A stretch of DNA of 64,000 bases from Mycolicibacter sinensis (GTDB lineage: Bacteria > Actinomycetota > Actinomycetes > Mycobacteriales > Mycobacteriaceae), in the NCBI RefSeq assembly GCF_001667945.1, contig NZ_LZJK01000031.1:1-64000 (forward strand). The letters are read 5' to 3'. A model generated the notes under the pieces. It had not been told where the DNA came from and ran no database searches. It saw only the letters and a list, made by a program, of their open reading frames with translations. A program made the translations under genes and the position numbers. Position 1 is the first letter of the stretch, and each line of letters begins with the position of its first letter. Positions 55,424 through 63,097 of the stretch are shown piece after piece.

Positions 55424-55701
55424 TGGCCGCGGTTGTCGGCGCCGCATGGCATGGTGCCCGTATGGCTCGCTTCCTCGCCGGCATCGTCGCCGTCTTGCTG
55501 ACGGTCGCCGCACCGGCCGGCGCTGACCCCGGCCCAGCGCCGGCACCACCCGGGCCGGGTGGCGGCTTCGGTTCCGGGTGGGCGCAATGTGGCGACCGGC
55601 TGGTGCCCGCCGACCCACGAGTCGACATGTCCAACCCGCTCGGTGGGCTGATCTACCGCCGAATGCTGGCGGCGATGTGCGGGAACGAGGCGGCCCAGTG
55701 A
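55420..55701 (+). CDS. Small secreted protein in the element cargo block
   Basis: 93 aa from ATG at 55420, overlapping the preceding stop; the ATG at 55462 (MARFLAGIVAVLLTVAAPAGADP) gives a clean signal peptide and may be the true start. The mature part is Gly/Pro-rich and then CGDRLVPADPRVDMSNP and a C-terminal MLAAMCGNE. Two Cys could form a disulfide. A secreted protein in a prophage-like element hints at a lysogenic conversion trait (inference). Confidence 0.65.
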   Translation: MMAAVVGAAWHGARMARFLAGIVAVLLTVAAPAGADPGPAPAPPGPGGGFGSGWAQCGDRLVPADPRVDMSNPLGGLIYRRMLAAMCGNEAAQ

Positions 55702-55994
55702 CCGCGGTAACGATCCTCACCACCAGCGCACCCGACCCGGCCGACGCCGACCCCCACCGCGGATGGTGCGGTGCCACCGCAATGGTCATCGGCGGCACCG
55801 TCGCCGGCGAAGCCTGGGAGTTCCACGACACGGACGGCACCGTCACTCACGGCGCCGAACTGACCATCGACGGCTACGACGGCCGGGTCCGATTCTTCGA
55901 GGCCGCCACGCTGCGCGACCTCGCCGCCGTCGCCACCGCGCTGGCTGACCGACTAGACAAGGCGACGCCGCACACGGACAAGGGAAGCGAATGA
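55698..55994 (+). CDS. Hypothetical element protein
   Basis: 98 aa from GTG at 55698, which overlaps the preceding TGA (GTGA). Contains HRGWCGATAMVIGGTVAGEAWEFHDTDG and a C-terminal helix. I do not recognise the family. Overlaps the next gene by 4 bp. Confidence 0.65.
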   Translation: MTAVTILTTSAPDPADADPHRGWCGATAMVIGGTVAGEAWEFHDTDGTVTHGAELTIDGYDGRVRFFEAATLRDLAAVATALADRLDKATPHTDKGSE

Positions 55995-56602
55995 CGACTC
56001 TGCGAACCATCGACATTCCAGGAATGCGCGAGCGTAAGGTAGGCGGTACGCAACATTTTCAAGACCTGTTCGATGCGCTGCCATTTGGGCCTCTACACAT
56101 CACCCTTGAATCGCGGCCAAATGACGTAAATCCGTTCGCCGTCGCCGCCCTGCTTGACGATGGTCAACAAATAGGATGGCTATCCGTTTGGTCGAACGAC
56201 CATACTTTCTTCTGGATAACTGAAATGCACGCCGCAGGAGTCCGGCCGCGCCTTCTGGGCCAGTGCCATACAGGAAGTACTAGCTATCTGGATTATGGCC
56301 ACGGTTACTCCGAGCAGGGCGGGCTACCCGAAGATGAAAAATTCGTTCACGCCCTAACGCCGACCTACGATGACATCATCGCAGGCATAGGCACTGATCG
56401 ATATGAAAGGTGGAACCATCAGTTTGAAGTGCAGGCGCGTGACCCCAATCGGCCTTACGACGAACGGACCTGGTGGGCACACTGCGCTTGCGGATGGCAG
56501 ACCGACGAAGATTACCCAAAGAAATTCGACGCTCTCAGTTGCGTAAGGGCACACCGAGACGGCGTGTATGAAACGGAAGTTCGTCACGGCAAGCTAGATT
56601 GA
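55991..56602 (+). CDS. Lower-GC hypothetical protein, possible HIRAN-like segment
   Basis: 203 aa, ATG overlapping the previous stop. Codon use is visibly less GC-rich than neighbours, suggesting separate acquisition. Residues about 35-70 (PLHITLESRPNDVNPFAVAA then LLDDGQQIGWLSVW) resemble the HIRAN pattern seen in some phage and defence-linked proteins; this is a weak similarity. The C-terminal CACGWQTDEDYPKKF holds a Cys pair. Last gene of the cargo chain. Confidence 0.65.
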   Translation: MTTLRTIDIPGMRERKVGGTQHFQDLFDALPFGPLHITLESRPNDVNPFAVAALLDDGQQIGWLSVWSNDHTFFWITEMHAAGVRPRLLGQCHTGSTSYLDYGHGYSEQGGLPEDEKFVHALTPTYDDIIAGIGTDRYERWNHQFEVQARDPNRPYDERTWWAHCACGWQTDEDYPKKFDALSCVRAHRDGVYETEVRHGKLD

Positions 56603-56681
56603 GCGCATCATGGGATATCGATAGCGCTCCGCATACGGCGTTACGTCGTTAGACGCGCGTCGGCGGTGGGCGACCAGCCCG

Positions 56682-56921
56682 TTACCGCAAGACCCGATGA
56701 ACCATAGTCTCGGCCGCGGCTTCGACCTGCGCTGGCTCACCATTAGCCGCAGGGTCAAATTTCAGCCTATGGAACTGGACGAAGTTTCCGTCACTTTGTT
56801 CTCTCGTATGGATCGAGTTTTCTTGGACGACGAGCGCGATCTGCCTACCGTGGTTATCCACGACTACCGCGTCACCGCACTGCACAATTCCGATCGGGAC
56901 CAGCTCTGTGTTGGGAACCAT
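56682..56921 (-). CDS. Possible small hypothetical gene in the cargo block
   Basis: 79 aa from ATG 56919-56921 (MVPNTELVPIGIVQCGDAVV); the frame is open to 56993. Lower GC than the surroundings. A 97-aa plus-strand frame overlaps it (56697-56990), but the minus reading looks more protein-like. No ribosome site of note. The gap 56603-56681 holds nothing recognisable. Confidence 0.35.
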   Translation of the reverse strand: MVPNTELVPIGIVQCGDAVVVDNHGRQIALVVQENSIHTREQSDGNFVQFHRLKFDPAANGEPAQVEAAAETMVHRVLR

Positions 56922-56993
56922 ACGATCAAGGCTAGGAGATGGCGACGACAATCCGTGGGGATGATGACGCGCAGGCGTGTCTTGCCCTAGCAA

Positions 56994-57209
56994 TCAGTCG
57001 GCATGGTCCAGCAACCCAACCGCGGCCGTCGCTCCCAGCGCCAGAATCGGCGGCCGCGCCCGCCTCTGCGCTTCGAGGTACTGGCACCGCGCCTCCAGCT
57101 CGGCCACCCGGGCCACCAGGGCGCCCACCGTCCGCACCAAACCGGCCCGCGACACCCGCCGGCGCCGCCACCCCGGAAAGTTCCGCGTTTTGCACGCGGA
57201 GGCACGCAC
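56994..57209 (-). CDS. Possible small coiled-coil protein downstream of HNH
   Basis: About 71 aa from GTG at 57207-57209. Contains VGALVARVAELEARCQYLEAQRR, a heptad-like segment, then a hydrophobic C-terminus (ILALGATAAVGLL). Small coiled-coil and membrane proteins are frequent in phage elements, but the start is uncertain and the frame could be chance. Confidence 0.35.
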   Translation of the reverse strand: MRASACKTRNFPGWRRRRVSRAGLVRTVGALVARVAELEARCQYLEAQRRARPPILALGATAAVGLLDHAD

Positions 57210-57267
57210 TATGACGGCCTCGGCAGAGCGCACCCCGGTGGGGGTCGCCACCCCTCGGCGGGCGCGC

Positions 57268-57639
57268 TCACTGCGGCTCGACCCGGCCGGCGAGCACGTC
57301 GGCCGGATGAAGTTGACTGCGCCGCCGCGGCTTCGGTGCCGCACGCTTCGCCGCGGCTGCTGCCGCGGCCTCTGCCGCCGTCTTGGCGGCGTGATGCGGT
57401 CGGCACAAGCTTTGCAGGTTGTCGAGGTCGTACGGGTCACCGCCGAGGCTTGCCGGCGTGATCTTGTCCACGGCGTGCGCGTCGTTGTCGCAACCAGGCG
57501 CAACGCATTGGTAGTTGTCGCGGCGCAGTGCTCGCTGTCGTACCTGTCGCCATTTCCAGCCGGTTGTCACTCGGCTCGATGCTGTGCGGCCTCCACGGTT
57601 CCAGCCGTGTGTCGCCCGCGTTTGGTTGTTGTCGTTCAT
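57268..57639 (-). CDS. HNH endonuclease
   Basis: 123 aa. HNH core: DNYQCVAPGCDNDAHAVDKI then DNLQSLCRPHHAAKTAAE (about 41-92), with the two CxxC-type zinc pairs and catalytic His region AHAVDKITPASLGGD. HNH nucleases next to capsid or terminase genes are required for packaging in many phages. Here it lies at the far end of the structural block. Alanine/Arg-rich tail. Confidence 0.9.
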   Translation of the reverse strand: MNDNNQTRATHGWNRGGRTASSRVTTGWKWRQVRQRALRRDNYQCVAPGCDNDAHAVDKITPASLGGDPYDLDNLQSLCRPHHAAKTAAEAAAAAAAKRAAPKPRRRSQLHPADVLAGRVEPQ

Positions 57640-57641
57640 CG

Positions 57642-57830
57642 TCAGTGTTCACCTGTTCGGCGCAGCGTTGACAGTTCCCGTTCCATGCGCTGCCGTGACT
57701 TGGCGCAGTCGGTGCAGCGGCCGGCGTGGTCGGTGTCGCTGGTGCGCGTCAAATATCCGCAGCGATCGCAATAGCGCCAACCTGTTGGCGCATCGTGGAC
57801 TATCTGTTCGCGTGGTTTCAGTGCTGCCAT
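57642..57830 (-). CDS. Small zinc-ribbon protein
   Basis: 62 aa from ATG at 57828-57830 (MAALKPREQIVHDAPTGWRY). Two CxxC pairs: CDRCGYLTRTSDTDHAG and CTDCAKSRQRMERE. It is immediately upstream of HNH (2 bp gap). Longer in-frame extension to 58094 is GC-rich noise. Confidence 0.75.
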   Translation of the reverse strand: MAALKPREQIVHDAPTGWRYCDRCGYLTRTSDTDHAGRCTDCAKSRQRMERELSTLRRTGEH

Positions 57831-58274
57831 GTGGACGTCCTGGTTGCTGCCGGTCGGTCCCTGCCTGCACCTTGCGGGGGCCGGTATCGGGTGGGGCCGC
57901 CCGGTATGGCTGGGCGCCCCCTGGTCGTTGGTGTCGGCCCACGGGGCGCCCCGATAACGGGCTTCCAAGTACGCGCCCCGTGGGCCGGTGTCCTGGTGGG
58001 GCCACCCCGGCCAACCCGCTGCGGTGCGGTCGGCCGGGTGGCCCCAGGTCGGTCGGGCCATCGCGGCCCGACCGTGTAACCCCCGGCCCAACACGGAGGG
58101 GAGCCTGGCACCACAGGCTTGGGCCGGACTGACTCGGCCGCAACCTGTTTGGATGGTGCCCGGCCCCGATAGTCGGGCTGGAGGTCACGCTTGTGGGTGG
58201 CCCCACCCGCCACCGGGCACTGGGCGGGGTTGCGCCTGCCAGGCTTAACGGGTGGGGCCACGATCATGGGGCGG
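57831..58274. other. Structured non-coding stretch between capsid and zinc-ribbon genes
   Basis: About 440 bp without a convincing gene. It is rich in repeated GTGGCCCC/GGGGCCAC elements. GTGGCCCCACCCG (58197-58209) and CGGGTGGGGCCAC (58249-58261) form a perfect 13-bp inverted pair 14 bp beyond the capsid stop. Likely terminator or processing structure for the structural operon. Confidence 0.5.
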
Positions 58275-59141
58275 TTATCCCTCGGTGCCGCTGCCGTCGT
58301 CGCCGCCGGCGACGGTGAACCGGCCGACACGTTCGGGGCGTACCAGGTTCCAGCCGATGCGCCACGTTGCGCGCAGCACGGTGGCGTCCTCGTGGAACCG
58401 GGCGTGGTCGGACTGCGCCACCTTGACGTCGCCGACTGCGGCCGCGATCGCGGTGCGGTCGATCACCAGCCCGGTGTTGGCCGGGATGAACGGCGACCGC
58501 AGCACCGGCAGCGACAGCAGCATGGGCTGGGCGTCGGTGGTGCCGGCACCCAACAGGCTCTCGTTGGTGTTGACACCGCCAACCTTCAACTTGCGGATGC
58601 GCGCCCAGGACTGCGGATCGAGAACGATCACCGAGGGCGTCGCCCGATTGCTCTCCAGCTCGGCGAGCAGGTCCACGAGGGCGTCCAGGTTGTCGGTGAT
58701 CGGGTCGCCGTCCACCAGGCCGGTAGCGTGCAACAGCCCGGTCGGGGCGCCGTCCTCGCCGTCGTCGCCGAGGTAGCTGGCGTCGGCCTTGCGGACCAGA
58801 TCGCGGGCTACCGACGTGGCGACCTGGCCGGCGGTCTCATCCTGGTGAAACTGCTCATTGCTGAGCGACACCAGCCGCGAAATCTTCTTGGTCTTGACCA
58901 GCACCTCGTCCAGGCCGGGGGCCTCGTCGTCAATCTCGGTGCCCTCGGCGACGTACTCGGCGGCCGCGGCATCGTTGACGTAAGCAACATGCAGGCTGGG
59001 CTGGTCGCCGTTGATTTCACCGGAAACGGTTGCGGTCTGCAAGATCAGCGCGTCGGGTACGGTGTCGGCCGGCGCGAAAGTGGTGGTATCGGGCCGCCAC
59101 CCGTAGGCGGCGTCTGTGGTGCGAATAGGCGTGGTTGCCAT
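58275..59141 (-). CDS. HK97-type phage major capsid protein
   Basis: 288 aa from ATG at 59139-59141 with GGAGAG upstream; the 19-residue extension is not used. Features of HK97-fold capsids: LVKTKKISRLVSLSNEQFHQDE (about 80-101, the E-loop/spine region) and the C-terminal FHEDATVLRATWRIGWNLVRPE with VGRFTV. Similar to Rv2650c/Rv1576c-type capsids of phiRv elements. No prohead protease gene is next to it. Confidence 0.88.
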   Translation of the reverse strand: MATTPIRTTDAAYGWRPDTTTFAPADTVPDALILQTATVSGEINGDQPSLHVAYVNDAAAAEYVAEGTEIDDEAPGLDEVLVKTKKISRLVSLSNEQFHQDETAGQVATSVARDLVRKADASYLGDDGEDGAPTGLLHATGLVDGDPITDNLDALVDLLAELESNRATPSVIVLDPQSWARIRKLKVGGVNTNESLLGAGTTDAQPMLLSLPVLRSPFIPANTGLVIDRTAIAAAVGDVKVAQSDHARFHEDATVLRATWRIGWNLVRPERVGRFTVAGGDDGSGTEG

Positions 59142-59266
59142 TGTGAAACTCTCCAAATGTGTTCGGTCGCAGCCTAATTGACTGTTCCGCATGTCCACCG
59201 TTGGAAAGTCGAGCGGTTACGCTCTGGCACTTCGGTGCGCGTCCTCTACATCAATTTTACCGAATA

Positions 59267-59306
59267 CCGCTGGCCCGGTTCAAATTCCGGTGACCCGGGC
59301 CAGCGG
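59267..59306. promoter_or_regulatory. Perfect hairpin between scaffold-like and capsid genes
   Basis: CCGCTGGCCCGG (59267-59278) and its exact complement at 59295-59306 form a 12-bp stem with 16-nt loop. It lies in the intercistronic gap on the way to the capsid gene. No U-run on the minus strand, so it may attenuate, process or stabilise transcripts instead of fully terminating. Confidence 0.55.
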
Positions 59307-59323
59307 CATCCCCCCGGCCCTGG

Positions 59324-59854
59324 TTAGCGGTCTGCCGGCCCGAACGCCGCCGACCACGGGTCCCGGCGGGGCTGTTCCGGTGCTGAGGCTCCCGACCGCA
59401 TTCCAACCTGCCGGTGAATCGTCGGCCGCTGCACCCCCAGCTCGTCGCGGGCCTTCACCACCGCCGCCGCGATCGCCTGCTGGTTGGGTTGCCCGTCGTC
59501 ACCGATCAGGCTGTCCAGATCGGCGACGGCCAGCACGGCCGCCGGCTTCAGCCCGGTTGCGGTGATCGCGGCCTCGACCGCCGACCGGCGGTAGCCGGCC
59601 ACCTGCTCACGTAGCCGGGTGACTTCACCGCGGGCTTCCTCGAGCGCCGTTTCCGCTTCCTGCGCCCGTTGCCGGTAGCCGGCGGCCCGCCCCCGTGTCG
59701 ATTCCTGCGGCTGTGCATCCTCGTCGCGGCCGTTCCCCGAGTCGGTGGTGTCTCCGGTACCGGATTCCGGTGTGGGGCTTTCCAGGGCCTCGCCGCCGAC
59801 CTCGGTGTCGGCCGTGGCTGTCGTCGCTGTCGTCGCCGTCGTTGTCTCGCTCAT
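59324..59854 (-). CDS. Putative phage scaffolding protein
   Basis: 176 aa. Thr/Ala-rich N-terminus, acidic linker, then a coiled-coil (about 66-92, AQEAETALEEARGEVTRLRE) and a C-terminal PWSAAFGPADR. Composition, coiled-coil and position directly upstream of capsid are typical of scaffolding proteins. Assigned by context, not by a catalytic motif. Overlaps the preceding gene by 1 bp. Confidence 0.7.
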   Translation of the reverse strand: MSETTTATTATTATADTEVGGEALESPTPESGTGDTTDSGNGRDEDAQPQESTRGRAAGYRQRAQEAETALEEARGEVTRLREQVAGYRRSAVEAAITATGLKPAAVLAVADLDSLIGDDGQPNQQAIAAAVVKARDELGVQRPTIHRQVGMRSGASAPEQPRRDPWSAAFGPADR

Positions 59855-60141
59855 CAGTTACCCTCCCCCGCAACGCTTCCGGCGTTCCGTTCCAGCCATG
59901 CGGCCCGCAACTCATCCTGCCCGGCAACCAACTGCAACAGGCCCGCCGCCATCGCGTACGCGCCATCCATCGACAACGGCAACACAACCTCGCCGACCCG
60001 CTTGTCGGCGATGTGAACCGCGGCCACGTCCACACCATCGACATAGCCGGCATAGGTGAATTGCACGTCGGCGGGCTGTAACTGGATCGCCTCGGCGCTG
60101 GCCCGTAGCGGGTACATTTCCGGTTGCTCCGGGTTACTCAT
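59854..60141 (-). CDS. Small hypothetical element protein
   Basis: 95 aa from ATG at 60139-60141 (MSNPEQPEMYPLRASAEAIQL). Contains GYVDGVDVAAVHIADKRVGEVVLPLSMDGAYAM. No recognised family. It begins inside the end of the previous gene (8-bp overlap) and ends on the scaffold start. Confidence 0.6.
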   Translation of the reverse strand: MSNPEQPEMYPLRASAEAIQLQPADVQFTYAGYVDGVDVAAVHIADKRVGEVVLPLSMDGAYAMAAGLLQLVAGQDELRAAWLERNAGSVAGEGN

Positions 60142-60382
60142 CGCATCCTCCTCGTTGCGGTCGCCGCACCCCGGCGACCGTGTTTGCGTTCTGGCTGGCC
60201 GAGCGGCGGCGCTGGGCATCGAGGCGGCACCGCCGACACTGCCGGTGCTGGCCGCGACGATCGGTCCAGGTGTAAACGTTGGCCGGATCATCAAGGGGGT
60301 GGTCGCGGATGCAGCGGACCTTGGCCGCGTTCTCGGCAGCGACACCCCGCAGCGGCCGCCCGGACCACCGACCGCCGCTCAC
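60134..60382 (-). CDS. Small Cys/His-motif phage protein
   Basis: 82 aa, GTG start overlapping the upstream stop by 4 bp. Contains AKVRCIRDHPLDDPANVYTW and RQCRRCRLDAQRRR, the CxxxHPLxxxNxY...CRxC pattern of small zinc-binding HNH-like or DNA-associated phage proteins. Confidence 0.65.
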   Translation of the reverse strand: MSGGRWSGRPLRGVAAENAAKVRCIRDHPLDDPANVYTWTDRRGQHRQCRRCRLDAQRRRSASQNANTVAGVRRPQRGGCDE

Positions 60383-60699
60383 GCCGCCACCCGCTTCTTC
60401 GACCGGCCCCGCCCCCGCGGCCCCGCCGGCTCATCATCGACGCCATCGGCGTGGCCGCCGAGGTCGTCACCGAACTCACGCTTGAGCGCCTCACTGAACC
60501 GGCCCAAGTGATACCCCCGGCGATGCCCCGTCGAACACAACGCACCCGCCGGCGCCGCGCACCGCCGTTCCGGGCAGACCACGCCGAGCACGTCGGCCTG
60601 GAGCCGCTGCGCGATCCGGTACGCATCGAACGGCCGTAGCCGGCCCCCACGGTCACCTCCGGTGCCGGACGCCACCGCTGCTGTCGTCACCACGGTCAC
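60379..60699 (-). CDS. Small zinc-binding element protein
   Basis: 106 aa from GTG at 60697-60699, overlapping the preceding stop (GTGA). Contains VCPERRCAAPAGALCSTG then HLGRFSEALKREFG. Repeated Cys and a following His suggest one zinc site. Type seen in mycobacteriophage genomes; function unknown. Confidence 0.65.
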   Translation of the reverse strand: MTVVTTAAVASGTGGDRGGRLRPFDAYRIAQRLQADVLGVVCPERRCAAPAGALCSTGHRRGYHLGRFSEALKREFGDDLGGHADGVDDEPAGPRGRGRSKKRVAA

Positions 60700-61049
60700 G
60701 GCGTGGATTGCCCAGCGGGCCGCCCGGCGCCGGCGCCCCGCTGCACCTGCCCACGGCGCCGGCGGTGACGCCACTCCCGCATGTGCCGATCCCACGCCCC
60801 CTGGTCGAAATCCTCGTCCAGCGCGCACAGCGGCAACTGCCCCAACATGTCGCGGAACTCATCCGGCAGGGAACCAAGCCGCTCATGCTCCGGGACCGCC
60901 GTGTTCAATGGCGAGCCGTTCAACTTCGCCCATTCCCATTCGGCTTCGTCATCGAACAGAAACCAAAATCCCTCACCAGTACGAGGGTCCTTCATCGCCA
61001 CCATCATGTGATCGGCGAATCGTGAAACTGTCCGCGTATCCAACGACAT
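60696..61049 (-). CDS. Hypothetical element protein
   Basis: 117 aa from ATG at 61047-61049 (MSLDTRTVSRFADHMMVAMK). Contains GFWFLFDDEAEWEWAKLNGSP and a C-terminal Arg/Gly-rich tail. Not recognised. 61 bp separate it from the replication-type gene upstream. Confidence 0.65.
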   Translation of the reverse strand: MSLDTRTVSRFADHMMVAMKDPRTGEGFWFLFDDEAEWEWAKLNGSPLNTAVPEHERLGSLPDEFRDMLGQLPLCALDEDFDQGAWDRHMREWRHRRRRGQVQRGAGAGRPAGQSTP

Positions 61050-61110
61050 AATCAGATCCTTCCTACCGGGGTAATTCCAGCCTAACTAATGCAGAGATAC
61101 CCGGCAATTT

Positions 61111-62361
61111 TCAGCAGCGCGACCGTTTACGCGCATCAAATACCGACACATCCGGGTCCTCGCTGTCCAAATCAGCGCACCCCAAGACGGCGTCGATTTC
61201 CAGCCATCGCGTTTTTCCGATAGCCCACCCGCCGGGGCCACACTCGGCCGCGACCCGCTTCGCCTCGGCGAGGTTCCCGGCGACCGAGTGCTGGCAGACC
61301 AGTTCAACCCCGCCGCCAAGATCACCCTCCACGTCCCAGTCGAACACCGCCACCGGGCATCCATCCGGGTCGATCCACACACCGTCATGTGGGTCGCACA
61401 TCGGGCAGTCGTTGGACTGCCAAACCTGATGCAGCGCGTCGGCGGTGCGGGGTAGTTCTCGATTCTGTTCTTGTCCGGGCGCCGCCCCGCGGGCGCCGTC
61501 AGGCGCCGCGGAGGCGGGATTGTCAGTCTTGACAGACTTGACATACTTGTGGGAATCACCGTTTGTGCTGGTCAAAGCACCGGCCGTGTCCACCTGGGTT
61601 ACCGGTTCTGTCCACCCGGGTGTCCGATCCTGTCCACCTGGGGTACCGATCGTGTCCTCCTGGCTGGACATATCCGCCGCTGCGGGCGGCGCTTCTGTCC
61701 ACCCCTCGGCGGCCTCGGCCGCGGCGGCGTCCTGGTGATCCAGGAAGTTGGTCACCGACGCGATCGCACCGGCCACCGTGGGCAGGCTGCCGGCCTGGTG
61801 GTGTCCCCAGCAGCGGTCAGCGAGCCGGGCCGCTTCGGCGTGGCCGGCCCGTGCGTATGCCGCGGTGTAGATCGGGATCGTGAACTCGTCCCGGGTGATC
61901 TGCTCGGCGGCGAGCCAGTCGGCGATCGCCTGTCGACGCTGCTGTTCGGCGACTTCACATTCGTACCGATATTCGGCATCCCGCCATTCTCGCACTGTGT
62001 CGAGCCATTTCTTTTCGGCAGCCTGCCATAATTCGACCCGGGCAGCCCGGCCGAGGATTGCGTATTCGTTGGCGCCGGGCCGTTGTTCCACGGTCCAGTA
62101 ATTCAGGCTGGCTAATTCAGTAACGGCGCGTCGAATTGTGCGCGGCGTGGCGCCGATCAGTCGGCCCAATTCTTTCTGCGTGGCTTTGAATCGGCCGTTG
62201 CTGCCCATTTTGTCGATTGCGGTGATGCAGCCCAGCAGGCCGGCCGCCGGCGACACCGCCGGGTCGGCGGCGATATCGCGGCACCAGTCGAATTTGGACT
62301 GGTTCGCTGCCCTGCGGGCGGTGCGCCGGTCGGCGCCGTCCGTCGTCTTGATCGCGGTCAC
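61111..62361 (-). CDS. Winged-helix replication-initiation-type protein
   Basis: 416 aa, GTG start overlapping the previous stop by 4 bp. N-terminal wHTH (about 40-95): LLGCITAIDKMGSNGRFKAT then RLIGATPRTIRRAVTELASL. The middle is a helical region; residues about 230-290 are a low-complexity Thr/Pro/Gly/Asp linker. The C-terminal part has CPMCDPHDGVWIDPDGCPV. Similar layouts occur in phiRv-type and actinophage replication proteins. Helicase or primase motifs are not evident, so it may recruit host proteins. Confidence 0.7.
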   Translation of the reverse strand: MTAIKTTDGADRRTARRAANQSKFDWCRDIAADPAVSPAAGLLGCITAIDKMGSNGRFKATQKELGRLIGATPRTIRRAVTELASLNYWTVEQRPGANEYAILGRAARVELWQAAEKKWLDTVREWRDAEYRYECEVAEQQRRQAIADWLAAEQITRDEFTIPIYTAAYARAGHAEAARLADRCWGHHQAGSLPTVAGAIASVTNFLDHQDAAAAEAAEGWTEAPPAAADMSSQEDTIGTPGGQDRTPGWTEPVTQVDTAGALTSTNGDSHKYVKSVKTDNPASAAPDGARGAAPGQEQNRELPRTADALHQVWQSNDCPMCDPHDGVWIDPDGCPVAVFDWDVEGDLGGGVELVCQHSVAGNLAEAKRVAAECGPGGWAIGKTRWLEIDAVLGCADLDSEDPDVSVFDARKRSRC

Positions 62362-62618
62362 GAGGTGGTCTCCTTCGTCTTGCCGGCAGCGGCGGCCGCC
62401 GCGCCGTAGTCGGCGAACTCCTGGTATTCCGGGTCGGCGGTGTGCAGCCAGAGCTGGTAGCCGATCGCAGCTTCGGCTTCGGTGGCGGCGTCGGCGGCGT
62501 CGCCGACCACCCGAGCCAGTGCCGGGGCGTCACGGAGCTGTTCGGCGGCTTGGGCGGTCGCCGACGCGGCAACGATCAGCGCATCGAACACGGCCTCGAG
62601 GGTGCCGAGGGCACTCAT
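62358..62618 (-). CDS. Small helical element protein
   Basis: 86 aa, ATG overlapping the excisionase stop (ATGA). Alanine-rich helices (VGDAADAATEAEAAIGYQLW). No recognised family. Conserved placement between excisionase and replication gene suggests it belongs to the early operon. Confidence 0.6.
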   Translation of the reverse strand: MSALGTLEAVFDALIVAASATAQAAEQLRDAPALARVVGDAADAATEAEAAIGYQLWLHTADPEYQEFADYGAAAAAAGKTKETTS

Positions 62619-62851
62619 GCGGCACCGCCAACGGCCGCGGTCGGGATGGGCCGCAACACTGCCTCGAGGTCGGCAATGCGGATACGAACAGCGCGGCTGT
62701 TCCCGAGCTTGTAAGCGGGGAGCCGACCATCGGCGATCATGTTTCGGATGGTGCGGCCGGTTACGCCGAGGTAGGTGGCGGCGCCGGCCTGGGTGGTGAA
62801 AGCCGGCGCGATGCGCTCGGCCGGCCGGTCAGGTTTGCGAACGGCGGGCAT
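62615..62851 (-). CDS. Excisionase/MerR-like HTH protein
   Basis: 78 aa. AATYLGVTGRTIRNMIADGRLPAYKLGNSRAVRIRIADLEAVL is the classic excisionase-family HTH (Xis/AlpA). Controls direction of integrase action or early transcription. It begins 13 bp from an inverted repeat and divergent-side spacer of 246 bp from the integrase. Confidence 0.88.
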   Translation of the reverse strand: MPAVRKPDRPAERIAPAFTTQAGAATYLGVTGRTIRNMIADGRLPAYKLGNSRAVRIRIADLEAVLRPIPTAAVGGAA

Positions 62852-62863
62852 GGTGATGCTCCT

Positions 62864-62888
62864 AGCGATAGACGTGTGGGCTATCGCT
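62864..62888. promoter_or_regulatory. Inverted repeat upstream of excisionase gene
   Basis: AGCGATAG (62864-62871) and CTATCGCT (62881-62888) are perfect 8-bp arms with a 9-bp spacer, 13 bp upstream of the xis start codon. Likely operator or Xis-binding site. The rest of the gap 62852-63097 shows no gene. Confidence 0.6.
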
Positions 62889-63097
62889 GAGCGCCACCAG
62901 AGTCCCCACCTGATCCGGGACTGATGCGCCTCAGCTGGACGGACGCGACCGCCTCGGGCGAACTGGCACAGTGGGCCAACGGCTTTCGATCAAACAACTA
63001 TGGTGCGCGTTGGCGGGTGCTCGCGCTGGTCAGGTAGGCCAGACTTGAGTGGAACACCTACATCCATTCTAGGAAAGCTGCGGCAGTGCAGCGAGTT

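Noticed and set aside
54842-55846. 334-aa minus-strand ORF at the start of the element
   Set aside because: Plus-strand frames there have chained 4-bp overlaps and a signal peptide; the minus reading is low-complexity.
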